5,419 bases of DNA, taken from the NCBI GenBank assembly GCA_014523515.1, contig JAATVJ010000130.1, forward strand, positions 1 to 5,419, read 5' to 3'. Origin of the DNA: Nitrososphaerales archaeon TH1177. Its GTDB lineage: Archaea > Thermoproteota > Nitrososphaeria > Nitrososphaerales > Nitrososphaeraceae. Positions within the stretch are counted from its first letter, which is position 1; every line of letters starts with the position of its first letter. The translations under genes and the position numbers were made by a program. The notes under the pieces were generated by a model that made no database searches, had not been told where the DNA came from, and saw nothing but the letters and a program-made list of their open reading frames with translations. Below, piece after piece: positions 1 through 5,342 of the stretch.

Positions 1-44
1 ATACTTGTTCAATGAATTATGACCCAGCCTCGGTTAATTATTAA
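1..44 (+). CDS. Possible 3' tail of a gene entering from the left
   Basis: In the frame beginning at base 3 the sequence is open to the window edge and reads TCSMNYDPASVNY before a TAA at 42-44. The stretch GACCCAGCCTCGG is much richer in G+C than the next 500 bases, as expected if coding sequence ends here. A T-rich pyrimidine tract at about 45-75 follows and would suit an archaeal terminator. The other two plus frames close at 15 and 22. Thirteen residues are too few to name a family, and chance openness is quite possible. Confidence 0.2.
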   Translation, partial: TCSMNYDPASVNY

Positions 45-112
45 TTTTCTAATTTCAATTCTTCTTTTATTATATTCTATAAATTTTATACTCTGGAAAG
101 TATTACTTTATT

Positions 113-250
113 ATGAAACTTGTTATAAATTATTGTATTCAAAAATTTTTTAATAAAGACTTTGATTATGAGATTCTAACAGATATCTATTGCTGTGATA
201 AATTATCCAATTCTATTTTTTTCATTTTAAGTATATTGGTATTGATATGA
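113..250 (+). CDS. Possible 45-residue micro-ORF, function unknown
   Basis: An ATG at 113 opens 45 codons ending in TGA at 248-250. The product begins MKLVINYCIQKFF, has cysteines at 8, 27 and 28, and ends in a hydrophobic stretch (SIFFILSILVLI, residues 34-45) that could be a short membrane segment or simply a translation of T-rich DNA. Its stop overlaps the start of the next micro-ORF as ATGA, the usual form of translational coupling. A TATA-like TTTTATA (84-90) is centred about 25 nt before the ATG, which suits leaderless transcription, but such sequences are common in DNA this A+T-rich. No family is recognised. It may be spurious or the wreck of an older gene. Confidence 0.2.
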   Translation: MKLVINYCIQKFFNKDFDYEILTDIYCCDKLSNSIFFILSILVLI

Positions 251-300
251 AATACTGTCCTTTCTGTGGATGTAATTTAGAAATAGTTCTTGTTGATTGA
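247..300 (+). CDS. Possible 17-residue zinc-knuckle micro-ORF (CPFCGC)
   Basis: The ORF reads MKYCPFCGCNLEIVLVD and stops with TGA at 298-300. C-P-F-C-G is the classic first half of a zinc ribbon (CPxCG), and small archaeal zinc-ribbon proteins often begin MKYCPxCG. A full ribbon needs a second CxxC; none is present here, nor in the eleven codons after the stop, although C4, C7 and C9 give a CxxCxC. The frame is open upstream only to base 202. The ATG overlaps the TGA of the preceding ORF (ATGA). There is no convincing Shine-Dalgarno site, only GGT six bases before the ATG. It could be a real micro-protein, the surviving start of a decayed zinc-ribbon gene, or chance. Confidence 0.3.
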   Translation: MKYCPFCGCNLEIVLVD

Positions 301-540
301 ATTAATCTCTCTATCTTTAAATATAAACAAATATAGTAAATCTAATTTTTTAAAAATTCTTTATATAATTCCATAAATTTTTATTTTTTGAATAATAATT
401 GACTAATTTTAACAAAAATATTAGTTTGTTAACAATACTTTAATACTAATAACAAATAATTACAAATGTTATATTGATAAATAAATAAATTTAGACAACT
501 AGATTAACAAGCTGATATAGATTAAACAATAGTATTAATA
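301..540. other. A/T-rich non-coding block upstream of the permease operon
   Basis: I see no gene on either strand here. The DNA is nearly all A and T, with frequent stops in every frame. It contains a TATA-like TTTATATA (360-367) too far from the permease start to be its core promoter unless the leader is about 180 nt, and the repeated ACTAAT/TAACAAA elements listed separately. The long spacing before the permease operon suggests regulatory space, but no riboswitch or RNA gene fold is apparent. Confidence 0.5.
402..456. repeat. Cluster of direct and inverted ACTAAT / TAACAAA elements
   Basis: ACTAATTTTAACAAA (402-416) is followed by an inverted element TTAGTTTGTTAA (421-432) and by ACTAATAACAAA (445-456) in the original orientation. 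TTAACAAA (409-416) and TTTGTTAA (425-432) form perfect 8-bp arms around an 8-bp spacer. TATTAGT (419-425) and ACTAATA (445-451) form a second, 7-bp pair. The cluster lies about 110-170 bp before the permease start, where an activator or repressor could bind. In sequence this A+T-rich, part of the symmetry may be chance. Confidence 0.3.
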
Positions 541-547
541 TTATAAA
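541..547 (+). promoter_or_regulatory. TATA-box-like element for the permease operon (leaderless)
   Basis: TTATAAA is centred 25 nt before the ATG at 569. Archaeal TATA boxes sit about 25 nt before the transcription start, so the transcript would begin at or within a few bases of the ATG, giving a leaderless mRNA. This agrees with the absence of any Shine-Dalgarno sequence before 569. The purine-rich BRE is weak (TTAATA just upstream). Confidence 0.45.
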
Positions 548-568
548 CTATTACTAATTTCTATATAA

Positions 569-1621
569 ATGACCTCTGGATTCTTGTTTTTTTTATGTAG
601 AAGAATCATTACTATGTTTATAGTCTTATTCTCAGTTCTTGTTCTAACCATTTCCCTTCTAGGTCCCACAATGGATGATGTAATTAAGAATACTGTAAGA
701 TCTAATGTAATAGATAGTTTAAGTAATCAAAAAGTTGAGTTTAAAGATCTTACAGAACGCCAAAGATATATTGATCAGCAAATTACACTTCAAATAAAAA
801 ATTTAGGGTTAGAAGAACCATGGTATTCTCCGAATCGGTTTCTAAATACTTTATTCAAGGTTATGATGTTAGATCTTGGCAAGTCAAGCTTTTTCGTTAG
901 TGATTCGGGATCATCATCTGTAAAAGATATAATGATTGAAAAAATACCAAAGACTCTTTTACTTTTTACAACTTCAACACTTGTCATTGTTATAATGGGT
1001 ATCTTATTAGGTATATTTTTGGCCAATCAAGCTGAATCAAAATTAGATAAAGCAAATTCAATTTTTGCTGTTTTCAGTAATAGCATTCCCGTTTGGTGGT
1101 TTGGAATGATAATGATATTTATTTTCGCATTTTCTCTTAATATTTTTCCAGCTCGGTCCACACCATTAACTCCTCCTGATAATCCCTTTTATATTTTTGA
1201 TTTGCTATACCACATGATTCTTCCATTTATTACAATGGTAGTTCTTGGATTCGGATCTGTTGCATATATCGTTAGACATATAGTTTCTGGAATATTAAAT
1301 GAAGACTTTATTAAAGCAAAATTTGCAATGGGTATTCCTAAAAGGAAAATACTTTACTCATCCGCTTTAAAAAATTCAGCTCCTCCAATAGTTACAATGA
1401 TAGCTCTAAGTCTATCTGGATCTTGGACTGGAGCTTATCTTGTTGAAACAGTTTTTGATTGGCCAGGAATGGGAAAATTAGCTATTGATGCTATTGGGTT
1501 GATGGATGTTCCTATTATTATTGGCTTTACTTATGTTTCTGCATTAATATATCTTATTACAGTTTTTTTTCTAGATATAATTTATGCATATTTAGATCCA
1601 CGGGTGAAACTAAATGAGTAA
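569..1621 (+). CDS. ABC transporter permease, DppB/OppB/NikB family
   Basis: This is an inner subunit of a peptide/nickel-class ABC importer. It forms half of the membrane channel with the next gene's product. At 350 residues it is a normal to slightly long length for the family. Membrane helices fall near residues 13-32, 128-152, 165-192, 212-235, 270-290 and 318-342, with the family's usual extracellular loop between the first two, including the LGLEEPW and LDLGKS signatures near 79-85 and 101-106. The EAA loop that docks the ATPase is DFIKAKFAMGIPKRK (246-260), with its conserved glycine at 255. LVETVFDWPGMGKLAIDAI (291-309) and YAYLDPRVKL (339-348) are family hallmarks. The start at 569 keeps the FLCRR segment that normally precedes helix 1; an ATG at 614 would remove it. 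The 3' end overlaps the next gene by 8 nt. Substrate is unknown; peptides, nickel or another small solute are possible, and no binding protein or ATPase is in view. Confidence 0.93.
   Translation: MTSGFLFFLCRRIITMFIVLFSVLVLTISLLGPTMDDVIKNTVRSNVIDSLSNQKVEFKDLTERQRYIDQQITLQIKNLGLEEPWYSPNRFLNTLFKVMMLDLGKSSFFVSDSGSSSVKDIMIEKIPKTLLLFTTSTLVIVIMGILLGIFLANQAESKLDKANSIFAVFSNSIPVWWFGMIMIFIFAFSLNIFPARSTPLTPPDNPFYIFDLLYHMILPFITMVVLGFGSVAYIVRHIVSGILNEDFIKAKFAMGIPKRKILYSSALKNSAPPIVTMIALSLSGSWTGAYLVETVFDWPGMGKLAIDAIGLMDVPIIIGFTYVSALIYLITVFFLDIIYAYLDPRVKLNE
1603..1607 (+). promoter_or_regulatory. Shine-Dalgarno site for the second permease gene
   Basis: GGTGA lies six bases before the ATG at 1614, inside the last codons of the first permease gene. 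It can pair with UCACC near the 3' end of archaeal 16S rRNA. It fixes 1614 as the start and fits the archaeal pattern in which the first gene of an operon is leaderless and internal genes use a Shine-Dalgarno site. Confidence 0.55.
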
Positions 1622-3188
1622 ATTAAATGATGATAACAATAATAACAAAAATAATAATAATAATAATTCTGATTCTAATATCGAAAATGTAGAAGTTGCT
1701 AATACTAAAAAAATAATCTTAAGGAATAGAAAGAAGAGTAAAGCTAATAATAACAATAATAGGAATGATTCATCCTTTTTATCTGAATTTAAACGAAGCA
1801 AAAGCGGTATTGCAGGAGTAGTCATTCTTTTATTTTTGATATCTATGACCATATATGCTTTTTTTGGTATACCATTTACATCTTTTAAAGAATGGAACAA
1901 TCCAAATTATTGGATAGATAATCCTAGAATTGCATCACCTGTCTGGAGTAATTTCGGTGGCTTTTTTGGTGAAAAAACGCCTGCACATATAATTCTTTCT
2001 TCAAATACTGCTGATAATGATAAATATATGAATAATAATGAGAATAAGGTAACAATATCTAATACAAATGAAAATGGAATCAAAGTCATTACACATTCAT
2101 ATAATATTAATTATGATTATGATCTTTCACCAAATGATTTTATGATAACCTATTCATTATATAAAGAAAAAGTACCTCCTCCTGCCATTGAGATAGAAGT
2201 ATCAAGACCAGACAAACATAAATTTGACATTTATTTCGATTCAATTACTCCGTCCATCGCTGGTACAAATCAAACCATAACCTTCGGAAGGATATTTTCT
2301 ACAGATAGTTTAATCCACCAAAAATTACTTGATTACTTGAAATTTTATGATTATAAGCAAGATTCTTCAAAACCTGAAATAATGCTATTTTCAAATCAGG
2401 AAGACCGATCAATCCTAAAAGGAAATTATACTTTCAATATTAAATTCTATCTATTCAATAATGAAGATGATATTCTAAATTCTAAATTAATTCTTGGAGG
2501 GGAAAGATTTGGATTAATGGGCACAGATGAATCACGTAGAGATTTAACAGTTGGACTGATGTGGGGAGCACCTGTTGCTTTATTTATAGGTTTATCAGTT
2601 TCTACAATTTCTACTGCTATAGGCATGATCTATGGTGTTATTGCGGGATACAAAGGAAAAAGGACAGATGAAGGCCTAATGAGAATTAATGATATTTTCA
2701 TTGCTTTACCTGGGCTACCAATTTTAATTATATTGGTTTTATTTATTGGACAAAGTATCTTTCTTATTGTTTTATTTTTAATTTTGTTTGGATGGGTAGG
2801 CCTCGTCAGAATTTCAAGAAGTTTGGCATTACAGATAAAAAATTTTCAATATGTAGAAGCAGCAAAGCTTATTGGACAACCTGACCACAAAATAATCTTT
2901 AAACATATTATTCCTCAATTACTTCCATTAACTTTTGCAAGCATTGCTATATCTGTTCCAGGAGCAATTCTAGCTGAAGCTTCTCTTAGTTTCATTGGTC
3001 TAGGTGACCCATCTATTCCAACTTGGGGTCAAATTCTTCATGAAGCTCATACTGCAGCAGCTGCTTCAAGAGGTCTCTGGTGGTGGTTAATACCTCCAGG
3101 CATGTTGATTGCCTTGACAGGACTAGCATTTGTTCTTATTGGAAATACCATAGATTCTATATTGAATCCTAAAATGAGAAAAGTATAA
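1614..3188 (+). CDS. ABC transporter permease, DppC/OppC family, with large extracellular insertion
   Basis: This is the partner permease of the preceding gene, translationally coupled to it by the ATGAGTAA overlap. At 524 residues it is far longer than the roughly 280-330 usual for DppC. Residues 1-55 are an Asn/Lys/Ser-rich, probably disordered cytoplasmic tail. Helix 1 is near 65-84. About 86-297 is an inserted, probably beta-rich extracellular domain with two N-glycosylation sequons (N219-QT, N271-YT). The standard permease core resumes at RFGLMGTDESRRDL (298-311), where the family normally has GTDxxGRD, so one glycine is replaced by arginine. Helices follow near 316-347, 360-379, 380-402, 434-458 and 490-513. 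The ATPase-docking EAA loop is textbook: VEAAKLIGQPDHKIIFKH (414-431), with E415, A416, A417 and G421. AEASLSFIGLGDPSIPTWGQ (454-473) is the DppC signature. The core is certain. The role of the insertion is not known; it may dock the binding protein or the cell surface layer. Confidence 0.93.
   Translation: MSKLNDDNNNNKNNNNNNSDSNIENVEVANTKKIILRNRKKSKANNNNNRNDSSFLSEFKRSKSGIAGVVILLFLISMTIYAFFGIPFTSFKEWNNPNYWIDNPRIASPVWSNFGGFFGEKTPAHIILSSNTADNDKYMNNNENKVTISNTNENGIKVITHSYNINYDYDLSPNDFMITYSLYKEKVPPPAIEIEVSRPDKHKFDIYFDSITPSIAGTNQTITFGRIFSTDSLIHQKLLDYLKFYDYKQDSSKPEIMLFSNQEDRSILKGNYTFNIKFYLFNNEDDILNSKLILGGERFGLMGTDESRRDLTVGLMWGAPVALFIGLSVSTISTAIGMIYGVIAGYKGKRTDEGLMRINDIFIALPGLPILIILVLFIGQSIFLIVLFLILFGWVGLVRISRSLALQIKNFQYVEAAKLIGQPDHKIIFKHIIPQLLPLTFASIAISVPGAILAEASLSFIGLGDPSIPTWGQILHEAHTAAAASRGLWWWLIPPGMLIALTGLAFVLIGNTIDSILNPKMRKV
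1650..1667 (+). repeat. (AAT)6 microsatellite encoding poly-Asn
   Basis: Six perfect AAT codons encode N13-N18 of the DppC-type permease, just after an AAC-AAT-AAT-AAC run (N8-N11). A second Asn run, N45-N49, lies at 1746-1760. Slippage here would change the tail length in whole codons and keep the frame. Confidence 0.75.
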
Positions 3189-3235
3189 TTTTATATATTT
3201 GTTATCTTATTTCTGTATTTAACTGCTATTATTCT

Positions 3236-3248
3236 AAATATATATAAT
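3236..3248 (+). promoter_or_regulatory. TATA-box-like element for the TPR gene (leaderless)
   Basis: AAATATATATAAT lies about 21-25 nt (core centre to ATG) before the ATG at 3265, with an A-run between. No Shine-Dalgarno sequence precedes the ATG. This suggests the TPR gene has its own leaderless promoter rather than relying on the permease operon, which ends 76 bp upstream in T-rich DNA (about 3189-3220) that could terminate transcription. Confidence 0.4.
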
Positions 3249-3264
3249 AAAAAAAAATTTATTT

Positions 3265-4227
3265 ATGAAAAATCTAATAATAAGAATGAATGTATTTATA
3301 AAAAAGATTTATAATTATTTGTATATGTTAAGCTTCTGTAACTATTTTCAAAAACTTGTTATATATGGTACTATGATCTTTATAATTTCTGGATTAAATC
3401 TAATTACTAATAGCGATTTCTCATTTGCACAAGTAAATGCTTCTTCTTCTACTCCTATTTCTCCTTCATCCAATAATAACCAGCCAACAGAAGAATCAGT
3501 GGAATCAACAAATAGAGATGCTATATTGTCTTATGAACAAGGAAATAGATTTTATAATGCTAAAGATTATGCTAAAGCAATAACATCTTATAAAAATGCA
3601 ACTACATTTGATCCAAAATGGGCTGCACCATTGATAAAAGAGGGAAATGCCTATTATGAATTAGGCAATTATACTTTAGCTATAGAATCATATGATAAAG
3701 CATTTATTATATTGGGGAATCTAGATGAACAAGTAAAATCATTAAATAAAAATACTGGGCCAAAACCCTATTGGCTTAATATTTGGTTTGACAAAGGGGA
3801 TGCACTTACTAAATTGAAAAAATTCAATGAGGCAATATCTCTATACGATAAATTGATTTCTCTTGATCCAACTTGGGCTAATCCTTGGAACAGTAAAGGA
3901 TGGGCATTACAAAATCAAGGTAAAAGTGAAGAAGCTGTATCTGCATTTGATAAAGCTACAAAATTAAATCCAACTTGGGCAAAACCTTGGAACAGTAAAG
4001 GATGGGCCTTATACAAGACAGGAAAATTTGAAGAAGCATTAACTTCTTTTGATAAAGCAATATCTCTAGACCCAAAGTGGGATAAACCTTGGTTTAATAA
4101 AGGAAAAATATATTATGATCTAGGCAAATATTCTGATGCAAAACAATTTTTGGAACATGCATTATCTCTGAACTCGGACCCTAAAACTTCTGTCTTAATA
4201 GAAACAGTTAATGCAAAAATGCAATAG
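3265..4227 (+). CDS. Exported or membrane-anchored TPR-repeat protein
   Basis: The 320-residue product begins with a long basic segment and a hydrophobic stretch (about 31-48, LVIYGTMIFIISGLNLI), followed by a plausible signal-peptidase site after SFA (53-55). A Ser/Asn/Pro-rich linker runs from about 57 to 82. Six tetratricopeptide repeats follow, near 85-118, 119-152, 170-203, 204-237, 238-271 and 272-305. The last four are spaced exactly 34 residues apart, and a 17-residue insertion separates the second and third. TPR arrays form a superhelical groove that binds other proteins, here probably outside the membrane. PWNSKGWAL occurs twice, and the DPTW/NPTW/DPKW ends give the set a Trp-rich pattern. 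The start at 3265 fits the TATA spacing; M8, M21 and M36 are alternatives, and M36 would give a more ordinary signal peptide. Partner and pathway are unknown. Confidence 0.88.
   Translation: MKNLIIRMNVFIKKIYNYLYMLSFCNYFQKLVIYGTMIFIISGLNLITNSDFSFAQVNASSSTPISPSSNNNQPTEESVESTNRDAILSYEQGNRFYNAKDYAKAITSYKNATTFDPKWAAPLIKEGNAYYELGNYTLAIESYDKAFIILGNLDEQVKSLNKNTGPKPYWLNIWFDKGDALTKLKKFNEAISLYDKLISLDPTWANPWNSKGWALQNQGKSEEAVSAFDKATKLNPTWAKPWNSKGWALYKTGKFEEALTSFDKAISLDPKWDKPWFNKGKIYYDLGKYSDAKQFLEHALSLNSDPKTSVLIETVNAKMQ
3868..4007 (+). repeat. Near-identical tandem TPR unit DNA, 102-bp period
   Basis: Bases 3868-3905 and 3970-4007 match at 36 of 38 positions. The offset is exactly 102 bp, or 34 codons. 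The identity includes a 23-bp perfect stretch (3883-3905 and 3985-4007) with no synonymous differences, although the flanking parts of the same repeats have diverged. This suggests recent duplication or gene conversion between the fourth and fifth TPR units. Confidence 0.7.
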
Positions 4228-4257
4228 TCAACAACAACAATTCAATAACTATAAATA

Positions 4258-4262
4258 TTTTT
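4258..4262 (+). terminator. Possible T-run terminator after the TPR gene
   Basis: A TTTTT run starts 31 nt after the TPR stop codon, in ATAAATATTTTTCAC. Archaeal RNA polymerase stops at T-runs without needing a hairpin. The convergent gene on the other strand makes a stop here sensible, but the run is short. Confidence 0.35.
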
Positions 4263-4375
4263 CACTCTAGATGGACTAACAAAAAATTTTTAAACATATG
4301 AGACTAGAAAAATCCTAATGATCTAGGTATTTAAACTATAAATAATTTAATAATGTTTTTGATTTAGAATAATTT

Positions 4376-4382
4376 AAAAAAA
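4376..4382 (-). terminator. Possible T-run terminator for the minus-strand genes
   Basis: Seven A's on the plus strand read as TTTTTTT on the minus strand, about 31 nt beyond the TAA of the 105-codon gene. This is the typical place and form of an archaeal intrinsic terminator. With the plus-strand T-run it would insulate the convergent pair. Confidence 0.4.
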
Positions 4383-4413
4383 TAATGAATATATTTTGGA
4401 TAGAATATTAAAA

Positions 4414-4731
4414 TTATTCGAAAAATTTTCTAATGGTTGAAATATTATCAGAAGAAAGTCTAATTGTATATGCTGAGGCATCTTCAGAAGAAATCTTAGA
4501 TAAAGCATCTAGAAATTTCGCCTTTTCTATTCCTCTATCAAAAGTGCCGCCAGATTCCTTAATACAAAGAGGAAACTTTTGCATCTTTAATCCTTTGCTA
4601 TTTAGATAACTAATAAATTTTGTATACTTAGCAGGATCATATGAATTAACACCTTCCTCATTACATAACATTATCCAAATATCTATTGTATTTTGAAAAA
4701 AGGCTTTATCACGTAATTCTTCAAGCGTCAT
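4414..4731 (-). CDS. Hypothetical protein, 105 residues
   Basis: I do not recognise this protein. It begins MTLEELRDKAFFQNTIDIWI and is probably soluble: no signal peptide or membrane helix is visible, and charged residues occur throughout. By eye the order is helix (2-23), helix (33-46), a short strand around KFPLCIKE (52-59), helix (64-79), a strand at AYTIRLS (87-93), and a final helix (94-104). This alternating pattern suggests a small alpha/beta fold. The two cysteines (23, 56) do not form a metal motif. It lies 116 bp downstream of the JAMM gene on the same strand and converges on the TPR gene. Balanced amino-acid composition and an ATG at a sensible distance from a TATA-like box argue that it is real. 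A lineage-restricted archaeal protein is the likeliest status. Confidence 0.7.
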   Translation of the reverse strand: MTLEELRDKAFFQNTIDIWIMLCNEEGVNSYDPAKYTKFISYLNSKGLKMQKFPLCIKESGGTFDRGIEKAKFLDALSKISSEDASAYTIRLSSDNISTIRKFFE

Positions 4732-4760
4732 ATATCTAAGTATTGAGAGTATGTATTGAC

Positions 4761-4769
4761 ATATATTTT
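4761..4769 (-). promoter_or_regulatory. Possible TATA box for the 105-codon gene
   Basis: On the minus strand AAAATATAT is centred about 34 nt before the ATG at 4731. This predicts a start of transcription some 9 nt before the ATG. A second TATA-like palindrome, TTTATAAA, lies further up near 4785-4792. Either could drive the gene independently of the JAMM gene. Both are weak calls in A+T-rich DNA. Confidence 0.25.
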
Positions 4770-4847
4770 TACTCGAGTGTGGGATTTATAAATTGGTAAT
4801 GTTGAACTACTATATATATGATCTTTTTACGGTATATTGGTTCAGTC

Positions 4848-5312
4848 TCATTCAATTATTAGACTAATATTATTTCCATTGCGATCATATGCAGCTATTG
4901 TGTCATATTCATATGGATAACTAATTATTATGGAAACAAGTCCAAAAAAATTATTCAAATCTTGTAACGATGGTCTGTTAGACCTGCCTGGGTGTGAATG
5001 AGCTGTTCCTATATAGGAAAGATCCATGGGCAACTCATTTGTTGGAAAACCCGAGTAATAAGGTCCACTTGATGCAAAAGGAGGAACTACTAATCCATCA
5101 ATTCTTATTTCTCCATTCTTCTTGCTTTTACCTTGTAAAATAAGAATTCCTTCGTGAGGATGCCATGTTTTCGAGTACGTAATAATTCCATCTGCAGATT
5201 GTTTTGTAAGAATGATCTGCCGCTTGTTGTATTCAACTTTTTTGTTTTTGCTTTTTTCGTTACCATTAGCATTAAATGCTTCCTTTTTATTTTTTAAGAA
5301 ATTAAAAAACAA
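4848..5312 (-). CDS. JAMM/MPN (Mov34/PAD-1) Zn-dependent isopeptidase-like protein
   Basis: The product has a complete JAMM catalytic motif. E54 lies in HPHEGILILQGK, and HSHPGRSNRPSLQD (105-118) supplies zinc ligands H105, H107 and D118 plus S115, matching HxHx7Sx2D exactly. Such enzymes cut isopeptide or peptide bonds next to ubiquitin-like modifiers; archaeal relatives (HvJAMM1 type) remove SAMP proteins, and other relatives process sulfur-carrier proteins. All expected active-site residues are present, so activity is likely, but the substrate is unknown. About 125 residues form the domain (30-154); residues 1-30 are a Lys/Asn-rich tail. No membrane segment is seen. The stated start is a TTG directly after an in-frame TAA. 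There is no in-frame ATG or GTG before the domain, so the start is uncertain. The TGA end is at 4848-4850. The gene may be independent or may follow a gene at the right edge. Confidence 0.88.
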   Translation of the reverse strand: MFFNFLKNKKEAFNANGNEKSKNKKVEYNKRQIILTKQSADGIITYSKTWHPHEGILILQGKSKKNGEIRIDGLVVPPFASSGPYYSGFPTNELPMDLSYIGTAHSHPGRSNRPSLQDLNNFFGLVSIIISYPYEYDTIAAYDRNGNNISLIIE

Positions 5313-5342
5313 TTATAAAATAAGATAATAAAATGATATTTA

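Noticed and set aside
14..34. G+C-richer GACCCAGCCTCGG as a tRNA or other RNA gene fragment
   Set aside because: No T-loop (GGTTCGAAT-like) sequence or acceptor pairing is visible; a gene tail explains it as well.
790..1026. Minus-strand open frame of 78 codons inside the first permease gene
   Set aside because: It lies wholly opposite a well-supported permease gene and has no recognisable domain, so it is an antisense shadow.
1610..2089. Two minus-strand open frames (96 and 60 codons) opposite the second permease gene
   Set aside because: The Leu-rich first one is the complement of the Asn-codon tract, and the second has no features of its own; both are shadows of the permease gene.
3868..4007. 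Regular 102-bp spacing resembling a repeat array
   Set aside because: The period equals 34 codons in an intact TPR protein, so these are protein repeats, not CRISPR or a DNA-level array.
4799..4867. Plus-strand 22-codon ORF beginning MLNYYIYDLF
   Set aside because: It overlaps the end of the JAMM gene on the other strand, its composition is simply that of A+T-rich DNA, and the nearest TATA-like element is too close to start it.
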